NCBI GenBank assembly: GCA_963781775.1
Contig: CAWAHE010000015.1
Coordinates: forward strand, 85,350 to 149,349
DNA: 64,000 bases
Origin: CAVSRC01 sp963781775
Lineage (GTDB): Bacteria > Pseudomonadota > Alphaproteobacteria > Rhizobiales > Kaistiaceae
Direction of reading: 5' to 3'
Both the position numbers and the translations under genes were made by a program. Positions 26,494-34,911 of the stretch are shown here, piece by piece. Within the stretch, counting starts at the first letter, position 1. The number at the start of each line of letters is the position of its first letter. The notes beneath the pieces are model-generated. The model made no database searches. It had not been told where the DNA came from and worked only from the letters and a program-made list of their open reading frames with translations.

Positions 26494-27642
26494 ATGAAAT
26501 CGAGTCACTTCGCTCTTGCCGCTGGCACTGCCGCTCTATGCGCCCTTGGCGCTCAGTCCGCGCTCGCCGACAGCCTTACAAAGGCACCCTACGGAACGCT
26601 GCCCGACGGCACCGCAGTCGAGCAGTACACCATGACGAACGCCAACGGCATGAGCGTGAAGTTCATCACGCTTGGCGGCTGCATCACCGCCATAGACGCG
26701 CCCGACCGCACCGGCCACATGGCCAACGTCGTGCTCGGCTACAAGGATCTTGCCGGCTACAACTCGAATAGCACCTATTTCGGTGCAATCGTCGGCCGCT
26801 ACGCCAACCGCATCGCCAAGGGCACTTTCACCCTGGATGGTGCGAGCTATCACCTGCCGATCAACAACGGGGTGAACTCGCTGCATGGCGGCACCACCGG
26901 CTTCAATCTGCAGAATTGGACGGTCACGCCCGAAACCGTCAGCGACGGCGTTGCCGCCAAGCTCACCTATACGAGCCCCGACGGCCAGGATGGCTATCCG
27001 GGCACGATGCAGGTCGCCGTCACCTACAAGCTCGACGATTCGAACGCCCTTAGCATCCAGTATCAGGCGACCACCGACAAACCGACGGTCGTGAACCTCA
27101 CCAGCCACGATTACTTCAATCTCCGTGGCGACGGTTCCGGTTCGGCGCTCGATCAGCTCGTCCAGATCAACGCCAGCAGCTACACGCCCACCGACGCCAC
27201 CCAGATTCCCACCGGCAAGATCGAACCGGTGGCCGGCACGCCGATGGACTTCGGCAATCTCACCGCGATCAATTCGCGCATCACGGACAACTTCCAGCAG
27301 TTGATCCTCGCGCACGGCTACGATCACAACTGGGTTCTGAACAAGTCAAAGCCCGGCGAGATGAGCTTTGCCGCCAAGGCATATGATCCCATGACCGGCC
27401 GCATCATGATGGTCGACACGACCGAGCCCGGGGTCCAGTTCTATACCGGTAACTATCTCGACGGCACGGTCATCGGTTCCTCGGGCACGGTTTACCGCCA
27501 GGGTGCCGGGTACACGTTCGAGACCCAGCATTACCCGGACTCGCCGAACCATCCGAACTTCCCGTCAACCGAGCTGAAGCCCGGCCAGACGTTCGCGTCC
27601 ACGACGGTCTTCCACTTCTCGACCGACGGAAAGCTGAGCTAA
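26494..27642 (+). CDS. galM: Periplasmic aldose 1-epimerase (mutarotase)
   Basis: 382 aa from the ATG at 26494, with GAGGAGGA upstream and a signal peptide (MKSSHFALAAGTAALCALGA, cleavage near ALA-DS). A longer frame reaching back to 26209 is not supported. GalM-type motifs are GAIVGRYANRIAKG, NNGVNSLHGG, the catalytic-acid His in NLTSHDYFNL, and the base Glu near STELKPGQTF. It interconverts alpha and beta anomers of galactose or glucose. Export is unusual relative to cytosolic GalM but common in signal-bearing family members. It is a single gene. The strong hairpin after it separates it from the convergent ABC genes. Confidence 0.92.
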   Translation: MKSSHFALAAGTAALCALGAQSALADSLTKAPYGTLPDGTAVEQYTMTNANGMSVKFITLGGCITAIDAPDRTGHMANVVLGYKDLAGYNSNSTYFGAIVGRYANRIAKGTFTLDGASYHLPINNGVNSLHGGTTGFNLQNWTVTPETVSDGVAAKLTYTSPDGQDGYPGTMQVAVTYKLDDSNALSIQYQATTDKPTVVNLTSHDYFNLRGDGSGSALDQLVQINASSYTPTDATQIPTGKIEPVAGTPMDFGNLTAINSRITDNFQQLILAHGYDHNWVLNKSKPGEMSFAAKAYDPMTGRIMMVDTTEPGVQFYTGNYLDGTVIGSSGTVYRQGAGYTFETQHYPDSPNHPNFPSTELKPGQTFASTTVFHFSTDGKLS

Positions 27643-27651
27643 TCACCGATG

Positions 27652-27683
27652 CCTCGCCGCCGGCGTTGGCGCCGGCGGCGAGG
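27652..27683. terminator. 14-bp stem-loop between convergent genes
   Basis: CCTCGCCGCCGGCG / CGCCGGCGGCGAGG, a perfect 14-bp stem with a TTGG tetraloop, 10 nt after the epimerase stop and 10 nt before the ABC permease stop. It lacks a T-run but is the strongest hairpin in the area and probably terminates both convergent transcripts. Confidence 0.65.
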
Positions 27684-27692
27684 GATGCTCCC

Positions 27693-28511
27693 TCAGCCGC
27701 CGCCGCTCTGGTAGCGCCGCACGCTCCACGTCCAGTGCGCCATCGCCAGCAACACGCAGACCGGCCCGGCGACCAGTGCCAGCGCGCCGCCCGCCGCGCC
27801 GAGCAGCGGGACGGGCCTCCCGAGCAGGAACGCCACCGGCACGAAGCTGATGAACCCGAGCGGCACGATCGTGAACAGGACCCACTGGATGCCGGCCGGA
27901 AAGATGGTCAGCGGATAGCGCGTTAGCTCGAAGAGGCCGAAGAAGATCGAATAGAGGTAGCGCGAGCGCACCAGCACGAAGGCGCAGGCGCCAATGATCG
28001 TCATCAGCGCCGCCACCACCATCGTCGCGCTGATGATGGCCGCCACGACGTAGAGCACCAGACCCGCACTCCAGGCCACGTGAACCTCGGTCAGCGACCA
28101 CACCATCAGCGGGATCGCCAGCGCGATGTGGCCGGCATAGTCGACGTTGAGCCGGCTGAAGACGAGGTAGGCCCATGGGCTGAACGGCTTGACCATGAGC
28201 ACGTCGAACTGGCCGCGATGAATGTAGTCTTCCAGTTCGCGCATCTGCACGAAGCTGAAAGCGGCGCCGAACGAATAGACGAGAAGCTGAAAGCTGAGCA
28301 GCAGCGCGAGTTCCGGCCACGTCCAGCCGCCGAGCGTGCCGAACCTGTCGAGCAGAATCCAGATCGCCGCATAGCCCGCGCCGTAGTTGACAACCTGCGC
28401 CACGCGGTCGAGCAGCCACGCGCCGCGATATTCCAGCTCCGTCTTGATGAACAGCTTCACCAGGAACGGCAGGACGACGAGCGTGTCGGGGAGGCGGCGC
28501 ATCGTTGTCAT
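27693..28511 (-). CDS. ABC-2 type exporter permease subunit B
   Basis: 272 aa with about six TMs. The ATG overlaps the stop of the upstream permease (ATGA). It starts MTTMRRLPDTLVVLPFLVKL and has the family segments ELEDYIHRGQFDVLMVKPF and ARSRYLYSIFFGLFELTRYP-like sequence, as in COG3694 ABC-2 permeases. With its neighbours it forms a three-gene exporter: an ATPase and two dissimilar permeases. The substrate is unknown. The same trio is widely conserved and often adjacent, but not tied to a pathway here. Confidence 0.85.
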   Translation of the reverse strand: MTTMRRLPDTLVVLPFLVKLFIKTELEYRGAWLLDRVAQVVNYGAGYAAIWILLDRFGTLGGWTWPELALLLSFQLLVYSFGAAFSFVQMRELEDYIHRGQFDVLMVKPFSPWAYLVFSRLNVDYAGHIALAIPLMVWSLTEVHVAWSAGLVLYVVAAIISATMVVAALMTIIGACAFVLVRSRYLYSIFFGLFELTRYPLTIFPAGIQWVLFTIVPLGFISFVPVAFLLGRPVPLLGAAGGALALVAGPVCVLLAMAHWTWSVRRYQSGGG

Positions 28512-29296
28512 CCGCCCTGCACGACGAGCCGGCGCGCCGCCCGCGCCCACAGCCAGGCAACCGCGCCGGTGAGCACGCAGGCCCAGCCGACGCCGACGGC
28601 GAGCGTCGTCCATGTCGCGCTGATGTCGAGTTTCCCCAGATAGACCGCCGTCGGGTAGTAGCCGACATAGGCGAACGGCAGGTCGCCAATGATCCGGCCG
28701 ATCGCCGGCGGGAAGAACCACAGCGGAATGAACGTCCCCGACAGGATGGAGAGGATGCCGCCCAGCATCCAGTCGATCGAGAACGCGGTCATCAGCCAGA
28801 AGGCGAGCAGCCCCGCCGCGCAGGAGAGAAGGAACAGGATCACGAAGGAGAGCAGCCAGAAGGCGATGAACATCGCGCCGTGGAAAGGGCTCGCCGGCGG
28901 CAGCATGCCGTAGATCGCGGCGATGATCGCCACGCTCGGCGCCACGACGGTCGCCAGGCGGAAGGCGAGGTTGCCGCATTCGGTGGCGAACAGGTAGAGC
29001 GGGTAGCGCAGCGGCTTGAGCAGATAGACCGCGACGTCGCCGGTGCGGATGCTGCGGTCGATCGCGTTGATCAGATCGTGATGCGGCCAGGCCGCGGTCA
29101 CCGTCCCGGCGACCAGCGCATAGGTCACCATGTCGGCCAGCGTGATGCCGGCGACCGCGTGCGTCCCGCCATAGACCGAGAGCCAGATCGAGATCTTGGC
29201 GAAGATGTACATCAGCTGGCCGAAGAGCCCCGCCCAGACCTGGCTGCGGTAGGCGAATTGCGTCTGGAAGGCGGTGCGCGTGAAGGCGGCGTACAT
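28508..29296 (-). CDS. ABC-2 type exporter permease subunit A
   Basis: 262 aa with about six hydrophobic segments (FGQLMYIFAKISIWLSVYG, TYALVAGTVTAAW, AFWLLSFVILFLLSCAAGLL, WMLGGILSILSGTFIPLWFF). The GDVAVYLLKPLRYPLYLFA motif is shared with the COG4587 permeases. It ends in the ATGA overlap with the second permease and begins 1 nt after the ATPase stop, so the three genes are one operon. It forms half of the membrane channel of an exporter of unknown substrate. Confidence 0.85.
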   Translation of the reverse strand: MYAAFTRTAFQTQFAYRSQVWAGLFGQLMYIFAKISIWLSVYGGTHAVAGITLADMVTYALVAGTVTAAWPHHDLINAIDRSIRTGDVAVYLLKPLRYPLYLFATECGNLAFRLATVVAPSVAIIAAIYGMLPPASPFHGAMFIAFWLLSFVILFLLSCAAGLLAFWLMTAFSIDWMLGGILSILSGTFIPLWFFPPAIGRIIGDLPFAYVGYYPTAVYLGKLDISATWTTLAVGVGWACVLTGAVAWLWARAARRLVVQGG

Positions 29297-29297
29297 C

Positions 29298-30302
29298 TCA
29301 GCCGCGCCCGGCGGCGGAGGCCGCGCGTCCGGCGTAGAAGGTGCGGATCACCTCCTCGATCGATGGCTCCTCGATCGCAGCGTCGGTGATGCCGCGCCCC
29401 GCGCCGACCTCGGCCAGCACGTCCATCAGCGACACTGTCTCGTTCTCGATCAGGTAGTGCTTCACCGGCCCTTCGTCGGCGGTCAGCCGTGCTGTGGCGA
29501 GCGTCACCGGCCCCGGGTCGTCGGCGAATTCCAGCTTGAGCCGACGGCGGGCGCCGAGCGTCCCGCGAAGCCGGCCGAGTTCTCCGTCGTAGAGCAGCTT
29601 GCCCTCGTCGACCATGATCAGCCGCGGGCAGATCTGCTCGATGTCCTGCAGGTCGTGCGTGGTGAGGATCAGCGTCACCGCGCGCTCGCGGTTGATCCCG
29701 CGCAGGAAGCGGCGCACCGCGTCCTTGGCGATCACGTCGAGGCCGATCGTCGGCTCGTCGAGAAACAGGATCTTCGGGTCGTGCAGCAGCGCCATCACCA
29801 TCTCGCAGCGCATGCGCTGTCCGAGGCTGAGCTGGCGCACGGCGCGATCGAGAAAGGGCGTCAGCGCCAGCATCTCGGCGAAATAGGCGAGGTTGTCGCG
29901 ATAGCGCTCCGCCGGAATGCGATAGATGCGCCGGTTGAGCTCGAACGAGTCGATCACCGGCAGATCCCACCAGAGCTGGCTGCGCTGGCCGAAGACGACG
30001 CCGATCTCCGCTGCGTTCTGCATGCGCTGGCTGTGCGGCGTGCGGCCGAGCACTTCGACGCTGCCGCCGGTCGGCACGAGGATGCCGGCGAGCATCTTGA
30101 TCATGGTCGATTTGCCGGCGCCGTTGGGGCCGAGATAGCCGACCGATTCGCCGCGCTGGATGGCGAAGGAGATGCCGTCGACCGCGTTCACCTCGGTGTA
30201 TTCACTGGTGAACAGTGTGCGCAGCGCGCCCAGCATGCCGGGAAACCGCCGGTGTTGCCGAAAACGCTTGGAAACGTCCCTGGCTTCGATAATCGGCGAC
30301 AC
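29298..30302 (-). CDS. ABC-2 type exporter ATP-binding subunit
   Basis: 334 aa. Walker A GPNGAGKSTMIK, Q-loop GVVFGQRSQLWWDLP, ABC signature LSLGQRMRCEM (Gln at the position usually Ser-Gly-Gly in LSGGQ), Walker B ILFLDEPTIGLD and switch His in TTHD are all present. A C-terminal extension (~250-334) is typical of this exporter class (COG4586). The ATG at 30302 is the first gene of the three-gene operon. It energises export through the two downstream permeases. Confidence 0.92.
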   Translation of the reverse strand: MSPIIEARDVSKRFRQHRRFPGMLGALRTLFTSEYTEVNAVDGISFAIQRGESVGYLGPNGAGKSTMIKMLAGILVPTGGSVEVLGRTPHSQRMQNAAEIGVVFGQRSQLWWDLPVIDSFELNRRIYRIPAERYRDNLAYFAEMLALTPFLDRAVRQLSLGQRMRCEMVMALLHDPKILFLDEPTIGLDVIAKDAVRRFLRGINRERAVTLILTTHDLQDIEQICPRLIMVDEGKLLYDGELGRLRGTLGARRRLKLEFADDPGPVTLATARLTADEGPVKHYLIENETVSLMDVLAEVGAGRGITDAAIEEPSIEEVIRTFYAGRAASAAGRG

Positions 30303-30406
30303 GGGCGAGCGACCGCGACGGAGGAGCGGGAATGCGGCTAGGCCATAGCCCCGCCTTCGCCGGCAAACAACCCCGGCAGAAGTTCCGACCGGCTACACCC
30401 TCCCTC

Positions 30407-30886
30407 TCACATTCGCCAGCCCGGCAATTCGCTCGCCTGCCTCACCCAATCCGCGAACTGTGCTTTGTCGATCTCGTCATCCTCGTGGATGTCGAGATAG
30501 CGGACGTGCTCTTGCTTGGATTGACCGGGCGGGAGAGGGCGTAGCGATGCGCCTCGGAAGAAGGCGACCTTCACGAACCGCGTGAAGCAATGAAAATTGA
30601 GGAACCAGCCTTCGCCCGCGCCGCCGTAGAAAGGCGAATTCCATTTCACCGCCTTGCGCACGCCCGGGACGGCGCGCGTGATCAGCGCGTCGAGGCGGCG
30701 CCCGATGTCGCGCTTCCAGCCCGGCATGGCCGCGATATAGGCCTGCACCGGCGCGTCGCCGTCGGCCTTCGCGATCTGCGGGTTGCCGCCTGAAAGGAGC
30801 TTGGGCTTTGCAGCGGCCTTCTTCGCCGCAGGCTTCTTTGCGGTCGTCTTCGGTTTCCTGACCGTTTTCTTCGCCATCGCGTTCAT
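30407..30886 (-). CDS. DUF1801 domain-containing protein
   Basis: 159 aa. The first 35 residues are Lys/Ala-rich (MAKKTVRKPKTTAKKPAAKK). The DUF1801/YdhG-like fold follows at about residues 45-155: PVQAYIAAMPGWKRDIGRRLDALI, VRKAVKWNSPFYGG, FHCFTRFVKVAFFRG. This phosphate-binding-like alpha/beta fold has no settled biochemical role. The lysine-rich N-terminus could bind nucleic acid. An ATG three codons downstream (30877) is an alternative start. It is on the minus strand with the ABC operon but separated by 104 nt. Confidence 0.85.
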   Translation of the reverse strand: MNAMAKKTVRKPKTTAKKPAAKKAAAKPKLLSGGNPQIAKADGDAPVQAYIAAMPGWKRDIGRRLDALITRAVPGVRKAVKWNSPFYGGAGEGWFLNFHCFTRFVKVAFFRGASLRPLPPGQSKQEHVRYLDIHEDDEIDKAQFADWVRQASELPGWRM

Positions 30887-30959
30887 CCACTGACGCTCGC
30901 GCCATGCACGTCTGTAAACATCGCTGGCGCTCTTTTGCCCATGGCTTCATATTGCAGCG

Positions 30960-31145
30960 ATGGGCACGAACATGGCAATTCTGGTGGGAGCCGTGCTGAT
31001 CGCAGCCACGATTGCCGTGACCAATCACTGGCAGATCGCGGCCTCGACCGGCAATTTCTGGAAGCTCAACAGGTGGACCGGCGAGGTGACCCTGTGCGGC
31101 CGGTTCGAACTCGGGCAACGGCAATCCACCGATTATCCAGTGTAA
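30960..31145 (+). CDS. Small single-pass membrane protein, unknown function
   Basis: 61 aa. One TM (MAILVGAVLIAATIAVTNHW) is followed by a motif NFWKLNRWTGEVTLCGRFE, which resembles short alphaproteobacterial proteins with the pattern aromatic-x-L-x-R-W-T-G-E-V. That pattern and the TM support a real gene, although the ribosome site is weak. An inner ATG at 30972 is possible. Role unknown. It is divergent from the DUF1801 gene and runs up to the oligopeptidase relic. Confidence 0.55.
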   Translation: MGTNMAILVGAVLIAATIAVTNHWQIAASTGNFWKLNRWTGEVTLCGRFELGQRQSTDYPV

Positions 31146-31164
31146 CTGACCGGCAACGCGTCCA

Positions 31165-31243
31165 CCTTGCCGACCACCTTCAGCGCGAACGCTGTGGCGA
31201 AGGCGGTTTCATGCAGCCGGTCGAAGCGTCCCGAAGCGCCGCC
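31165..31243 (-). pseudogene. Relic of a second oligopeptidase B gene (3' end only)
   Basis: This 79-bp segment aligns gap-free to the 3' end of the nearby oligopeptidase B gene (32155-32233), with nine mismatches, about 89 percent identical. All nine differences fall at third codon positions and are synonymous in the frame of the intact gene, encoding GGASGRFDRLHETAFATAFALKVVGK. The relic's coding sense continues past the intact gene's stop, and its 5' side ends at a palindromic repeat. So it descends from a once-functional, long-diverged homologue and is not a fresh duplicate. The remainder of that gene is missing. Confidence 0.75.
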
Positions 31244-31255
31244 ACACTCTCTATC

Positions 31256-31375
31256 CCTCTCCCGGAGGGGAGAGGGCCGGTTCTCTTCGGCGAGGCGAAG
31301 CCGAGCCTAGAGAAGCGGGGTGAGGGTGACCCCGATGAGGGAAGGCACCGGACCGATGGCGCGAGCCGTGCCCGC
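31256..31375. repeat. Palindromic interspersed repeat, copy A
   Basis: About 120 bp, matching copy B at 31984-32102 at roughly 90 percent. The core has three inverted repeats: CCTCTCCC with GGGGAGAGG, CTTCGGCGAGG with CGAAG and a trailing AGAAG, so the RNA could form several stem-loops. It starts 12 bp after the oligopeptidase relic. This is a REP-like element with no transposase and no ORF of its own. Confidence 0.75.
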
Positions 31376-31395
31376 TCCGTGAAATCGACCGCCGC

Positions 31396-31893
31396 TCAGC
31401 CTACGCGATACACATCGATCGTGATGGCTCCGGGCCGCGGTGCCAGGGAGGCGACGAAGATGCTCTCGCGCAGCCACGCATGAGGCCCGTCGGGCGCATC
31501 GAATCTCGGCGCGGTTCGGAAATAGTATTCCCCGGGATCGACCAGTGTACCGGCGCGCAGCCGGCTTGTGACATCCGCACCGGAAACGCGCATGCCGTCA
31601 TTGCGGACGAAAATGAGCGTCCCGTCATCCGCCTGGACGGAATAGCTCGCCGATATCAGCGACGAGCCGTCCGCACGCAGCAGCGGCCAATCCGATCCAC
31701 CGGAAAGGATCGTCCCCGACAGCCTTGGCCCGTGGACGATGCCGCCGATGATGGGAATGTGCAGGCGCTCGCCGCCGAGGCCGGGGCCGGACGAGCGCGG
31801 CCGTTCGATGTCGGCCTCGATCGTGAAGACATACTCGAGCGACGGCGTCGTCGGTTTTGGCCGAGACGCTTCTCCCCGGTCCTCGACTTTCAT
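31396..31893 (-). CDS. DUF3237 domain-containing protein
   Basis: 165 aa. It begins LEYVFTIEADIERPRSSGPG and has the DUF3237 signatures IPIIGGIVHGPRLSGTIL, GSDWPLLRADGSS, YSVQADDGTLIFVRNDGMR and PGEYYFRTAPRFDAP, ending near VYRVG. The family is uncharacterised. No signal peptide. It lies alone on the minus strand between the two copies of the palindromic repeat. Confidence 0.88.
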   Translation of the reverse strand: MKVEDRGEASRPKPTTPSLEYVFTIEADIERPRSSGPGLGGERLHIPIIGGIVHGPRLSGTILSGGSDWPLLRADGSSLISASYSVQADDGTLIFVRNDGMRVSGADVTSRLRAGTLVDPGEYYFRTAPRFDAPDGPHAWLRESIFVASLAPRPGAITIDVYRVG

Positions 31894-31983
31894 GTCGATG
31901 CCTCCTCACGCTTTATTTGCCCGGTTTGCACTACCCCTCCTTACCGACCACCGTCAGCGAAGTCAGCGGACCAACGCTCCACT

Positions 31984-32102
31984 CCTCTCCCGGAGGGAGA
32001 GGGCCGGTTCTCTTCGGCGAGGCGAAGCCGAGCCTAGAGAAGCGGGGTGAGGGCGACACCGATGAGGGAAGGCACTTCAGCGATGGCGCGGGCCGCGCCC
32101 GC
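31984..32102. repeat. Palindromic interspersed repeat, copy B
   Basis: About 119 bp, one base shorter than copy A in the first palindrome (GGAGGG instead of GGAGGGG). Flanking differences lie mostly in the last 40 bp. It has the same orientation as copy A and sits 45 bp beyond the 3' end of the intact oligopeptidase B gene. The two copies bracket the DUF3237 gene. Confidence 0.75.
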
Positions 32103-32146
32103 GTGAACGAGGCCTGAGTGCCATCTCGCCCTTTGCGGGCGCAAGC

Positions 32147-34282
32147 TCACCCCGCCTTGCCGACCACCTTGAGCGCGAAGGCCGTCGCGAAAGCCGTCTC
32201 GTGCAGCCGGTCGAAGCGTCCCGAGGCGCCGCCGTGGCCGGCGTCCATGTTGGTGCGCAGGATCAGGAGGTGGTCGTCGGTCTTGGTGGCGCGCAGCTTC
32301 GCCACCCATTTCGCCGGCTCCCAGTAGGTCACGCGCGGGTCGGACAGGCCGCCGAGCGCCAGGATCGCCGGGTAGTCCTGCGCGACGACGTTGTCATAGG
32401 GCGAGTAGGAGGCGATCAGCCGGTAGTCGGCTTCGCTGGTGATCGGGTTGCCCCATTCGGGCCATTCCGGCGGCGTCAGCGGCAGCGTGTCGTCGAGGAT
32501 CGTGTTGAGCGTATCGACGAACGGCACCTCGGCGATCAGTCCGGCGAAGAGCTGTGGCGCCATGTTGGCGACCGCGCCGATCAAGAGGCCGCCGGCCGAA
32601 CCGCCCCAGCCGACGATGCGGCCCCTGGCGGTGAAACGCTCCTGAATCAAAAACTCAGCCGCCGCGATGAAGTCGCTGAAAGTCTTCACCTTGTTCTCGC
32701 GTCGGCCGTCCGCGTACCAGCGATAGCCCTTGTCCTTGCCGCCGCGGATATGGGCGATGGCATAGACGAAGCCGCGATCGACCAGCGACAGGCGGGTGGC
32801 GCTGAACGACGCCGGGATCGTCATGCCGTAGGCGCCATAACCGTAAAGCAGGCACGGCGCGCTGCCGTCGAGCTTGGTGTCCTTGCGGTAGAGCAGGGAC
32901 ACCGGCACCGTCTCACCGTCCGCGGCCGGCGCGAAGATGCGCCGCGTCACATAGGCCGACGGATCGTGGCCGGACGGGATCTCGTCCTCCTTGCGCAGCG
33001 TGCGCGTGCGCGTCGCCATGTCGTAGTCGTAGACGCGGTTGGGCGTCGTCATCGACGAATAGGAGAAGCGCAGCGTCGTCGTGTCGAACTCGAACCCGCC
33101 CGATGTGCCCAGTGCATACGCCTCCTCGTCGAAGGCGATCGCGTGCTCTGCGCCGGTGGCGAGATGGCGGATGACGATGCGCGGCAGGCTTGCTTCCCGC
33201 TCCAGCCGTACGAGGTAGTCCTTGTAGACCGTAAAGTTGAGGATCAGTCGGCCGGGAACGTGCGGCACCAGATCCGTCCAGTTGCCGCGCGCCGGGGCCC
33301 TGACCGGCGCCGTAACGATCTTGAAGTCCTCCGCGCCGTCGGCATTGGTCAGGATATAGAAGCGCTCGTCGCCGTGATCGAGGTGGTACTCCTGCCCCTT
33401 CTGCCGCCGCGCGATCAGCCGCGGCTTGTCGTCCGGATCGTCGGCGTCGAGCACGCGCGCTTCCGAGGTTTCGTGGTCGTGCGTCTCGATGATGATGAAG
33501 CGCCGCGACTGGCTGTCGCCGACGCCGATGAAGAAACCGGGATGGCGATCCTCGTAGACCACCACGTCCGCGGATTGCGCGGTGCCGACGACGTGGCGGA
33601 AAACCCGCGCCGGCCGGTGGTTGGCGTCCACCCACACGTAGAAGAACGTCTTGCCGTCATTGGCCCACACCGCGTGGCCCGTGGTGCCCTCGATGCGGTC
33701 GGCGAGGTCCGCGCCGGTTTCCATGTCGCGCACGTGGATGGTGAAATATTCCGCGCCCTTGTCATCCACCGAATAGGCCATCAACCGGTGGTCGTGGCTG
33801 TGGGCGAAGCCGCCGAGGCGGAAATAGGCCAGACCTTGCGCCAGGGCATTTCCGTCGATGATCACCCGCTCGTCGCTGCCGTTGCGCTTGCTCTGCACGA
33901 CCATTGGGTGTTCAGCGCCGTGCAGGTAGCGGGTAGCGTACGACCACTGGCCATCCGGTGCCGGAACCGACGTGTCGTCCTCCTTGATCCGCCCCCGCAT
34001 CTCCTTGAAAAGCGCCAGTCGCAGCCCCTCGACATCGGCCATCGCCGCCGTCGCATAGTCGTTCTCCGCCTCAAGATATCGGCGGATTTCCGCGGCCAAT
34101 ACGGCCGGCTCGCGCATCACCTCGCGCCAGTTGTCGGCGCGCAGCCACGCATAGTCGTCGGTCCGCGAAATGCCGTGACGCATGTCCGTCACCGGCCGCT
34201 TTTCGGCGACCGGTGCTGTCACAGGCTTGCTGCGGCCGGCTCCCGCGCCGGTCGCCTCGGAATCACGTCCGGGATTTGTCAT
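32147..34282 (-). CDS. ptrB: Oligopeptidase B-like S9 serine peptidase
   Basis: 711 aa, close to the usual length for oligopeptidase B. An N-terminal beta-propeller (~80-430) includes YAWLRADNWREVM, RQKGQEYHLDHGDERFY and FEFDTTTLRFSYSS. The C-terminal alpha/beta-hydrolase holds the nucleophile Ser in GWGGSAGGLLIG, the Asp region in GLSDPRVTYWEP and the His in DAGHGG. It cleaves after basic residues in short peptides in the cytoplasm. Its start overlaps the 3' end of msrB by 20 nt, so it follows msrB in one operon. A silent relic of a homologue lies 1 kb away. Confidence 0.93.
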   Translation of the reverse strand: MTNPGRDSEATGAGAGRSKPVTAPVAEKRPVTDMRHGISRTDDYAWLRADNWREVMREPAVLAAEIRRYLEAENDYATAAMADVEGLRLALFKEMRGRIKEDDTSVPAPDGQWSYATRYLHGAEHPMVVQSKRNGSDERVIIDGNALAQGLAYFRLGGFAHSHDHRLMAYSVDDKGAEYFTIHVRDMETGADLADRIEGTTGHAVWANDGKTFFYVWVDANHRPARVFRHVVGTAQSADVVVYEDRHPGFFIGVGDSQSRRFIIIETHDHETSEARVLDADDPDDKPRLIARRQKGQEYHLDHGDERFYILTNADGAEDFKIVTAPVRAPARGNWTDLVPHVPGRLILNFTVYKDYLVRLEREASLPRIVIRHLATGAEHAIAFDEEAYALGTSGGFEFDTTTLRFSYSSMTTPNRVYDYDMATRTRTLRKEDEIPSGHDPSAYVTRRIFAPAADGETVPVSLLYRKDTKLDGSAPCLLYGYGAYGMTIPASFSATRLSLVDRGFVYAIAHIRGGKDKGYRWYADGRRENKVKTFSDFIAAAEFLIQERFTARGRIVGWGGSAGGLLIGAVANMAPQLFAGLIAEVPFVDTLNTILDDTLPLTPPEWPEWGNPITSEADYRLIASYSPYDNVVAQDYPAILALGGLSDPRVTYWEPAKWVAKLRATKTDDHLLILRTNMDAGHGGASGRFDRLHETAFATAFALKVVGKAG

Positions 34283-34688
34283 CGGTTTCCAGCTTCAATG
34301 CCGCGCCATTCATGCAGTAGCGCAGGCCAGTCGGTTGCGGCCCGTCCTCGAAGACGTGACCGAGATGCGATTCGCAGGTCGCACAGCGCACTTCGGTGCG
34401 CACCATGCCGTGCGAACTGTCGGTGATCTCCTCGACCGCGCCGCCTTCGACCGGTTGATAGAAACTCGGCCAGCCGGTGCCCGAATCGAACTTCGCCTCC
34501 GAGCGGAACAGCGGCACGCCACAGGCAACGCATCGGTAGAGTCCGGCACGGTGATCATTCCAGTACGGGCCGGTGAACGGCCGTTCGGTCCCGGCCATCC
34601 GGGTGACCGTAAATTGCTCCGGGGTGAGCTGGTCGCGCCACTCCTGGTCCGTTTTCACAACTTTTGCGTGTTCCGAAGTCGACGTCAT
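34263..34688 (-). CDS. msrB: Peptide-methionine (R)-S-oxide reductase
   Basis: 141 aa from the ATG at 34688. The longer upstream frame is proline/arginine-rich and not part of the enzyme. Zinc-binding pairs CVACG and CATCES, the HLGHVFEDGP motif and the catalytic Cys in RYCMNGAAL are all present. It reduces the R-isomer of oxidised methionine in proteins. It is the first gene of an operon with oligopeptidase B, overlapping it by 20 nt. Confidence 0.95.
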   Translation of the reverse strand: MTSTSEHAKVVKTDQEWRDQLTPEQFTVTRMAGTERPFTGPYWNDHRAGLYRCVACGVPLFRSEAKFDSGTGWPSFYQPVEGGAVEEITDSSHGMVRTEVRCATCESHLGHVFEDGPQPTGLRYCMNGAALKLETDDKSRT

Positions 34689-34911
34689 GAGCGACGCTCC
34701 GCTTGAAAGGTTGGGGAAAAGAGGGTGCTGGCGGCCGATTTGCCGCCGCTGTCCCTCAAAATGGTGTTTCCCGGCCCCTATCTCAACGACAATTCGCCGT
34801 GAGGGCAAGGTGAGCGCGGCAAACCTTGGGCTCGCCGGCCGGGATTGATAGGGATCGGGGGATAGGGTCAATTATGCGCCGTCGAATCCGCGCCACCGGG
34901 GGAGCAACGGC

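Noticed and set aside
32201..34426. Long plus-strand frame of 741 codons
   Set aside because: Lies antisense to oligopeptidase B and msrB. Valine/Arg-rich composition without motifs indicates a GC-driven shadow.
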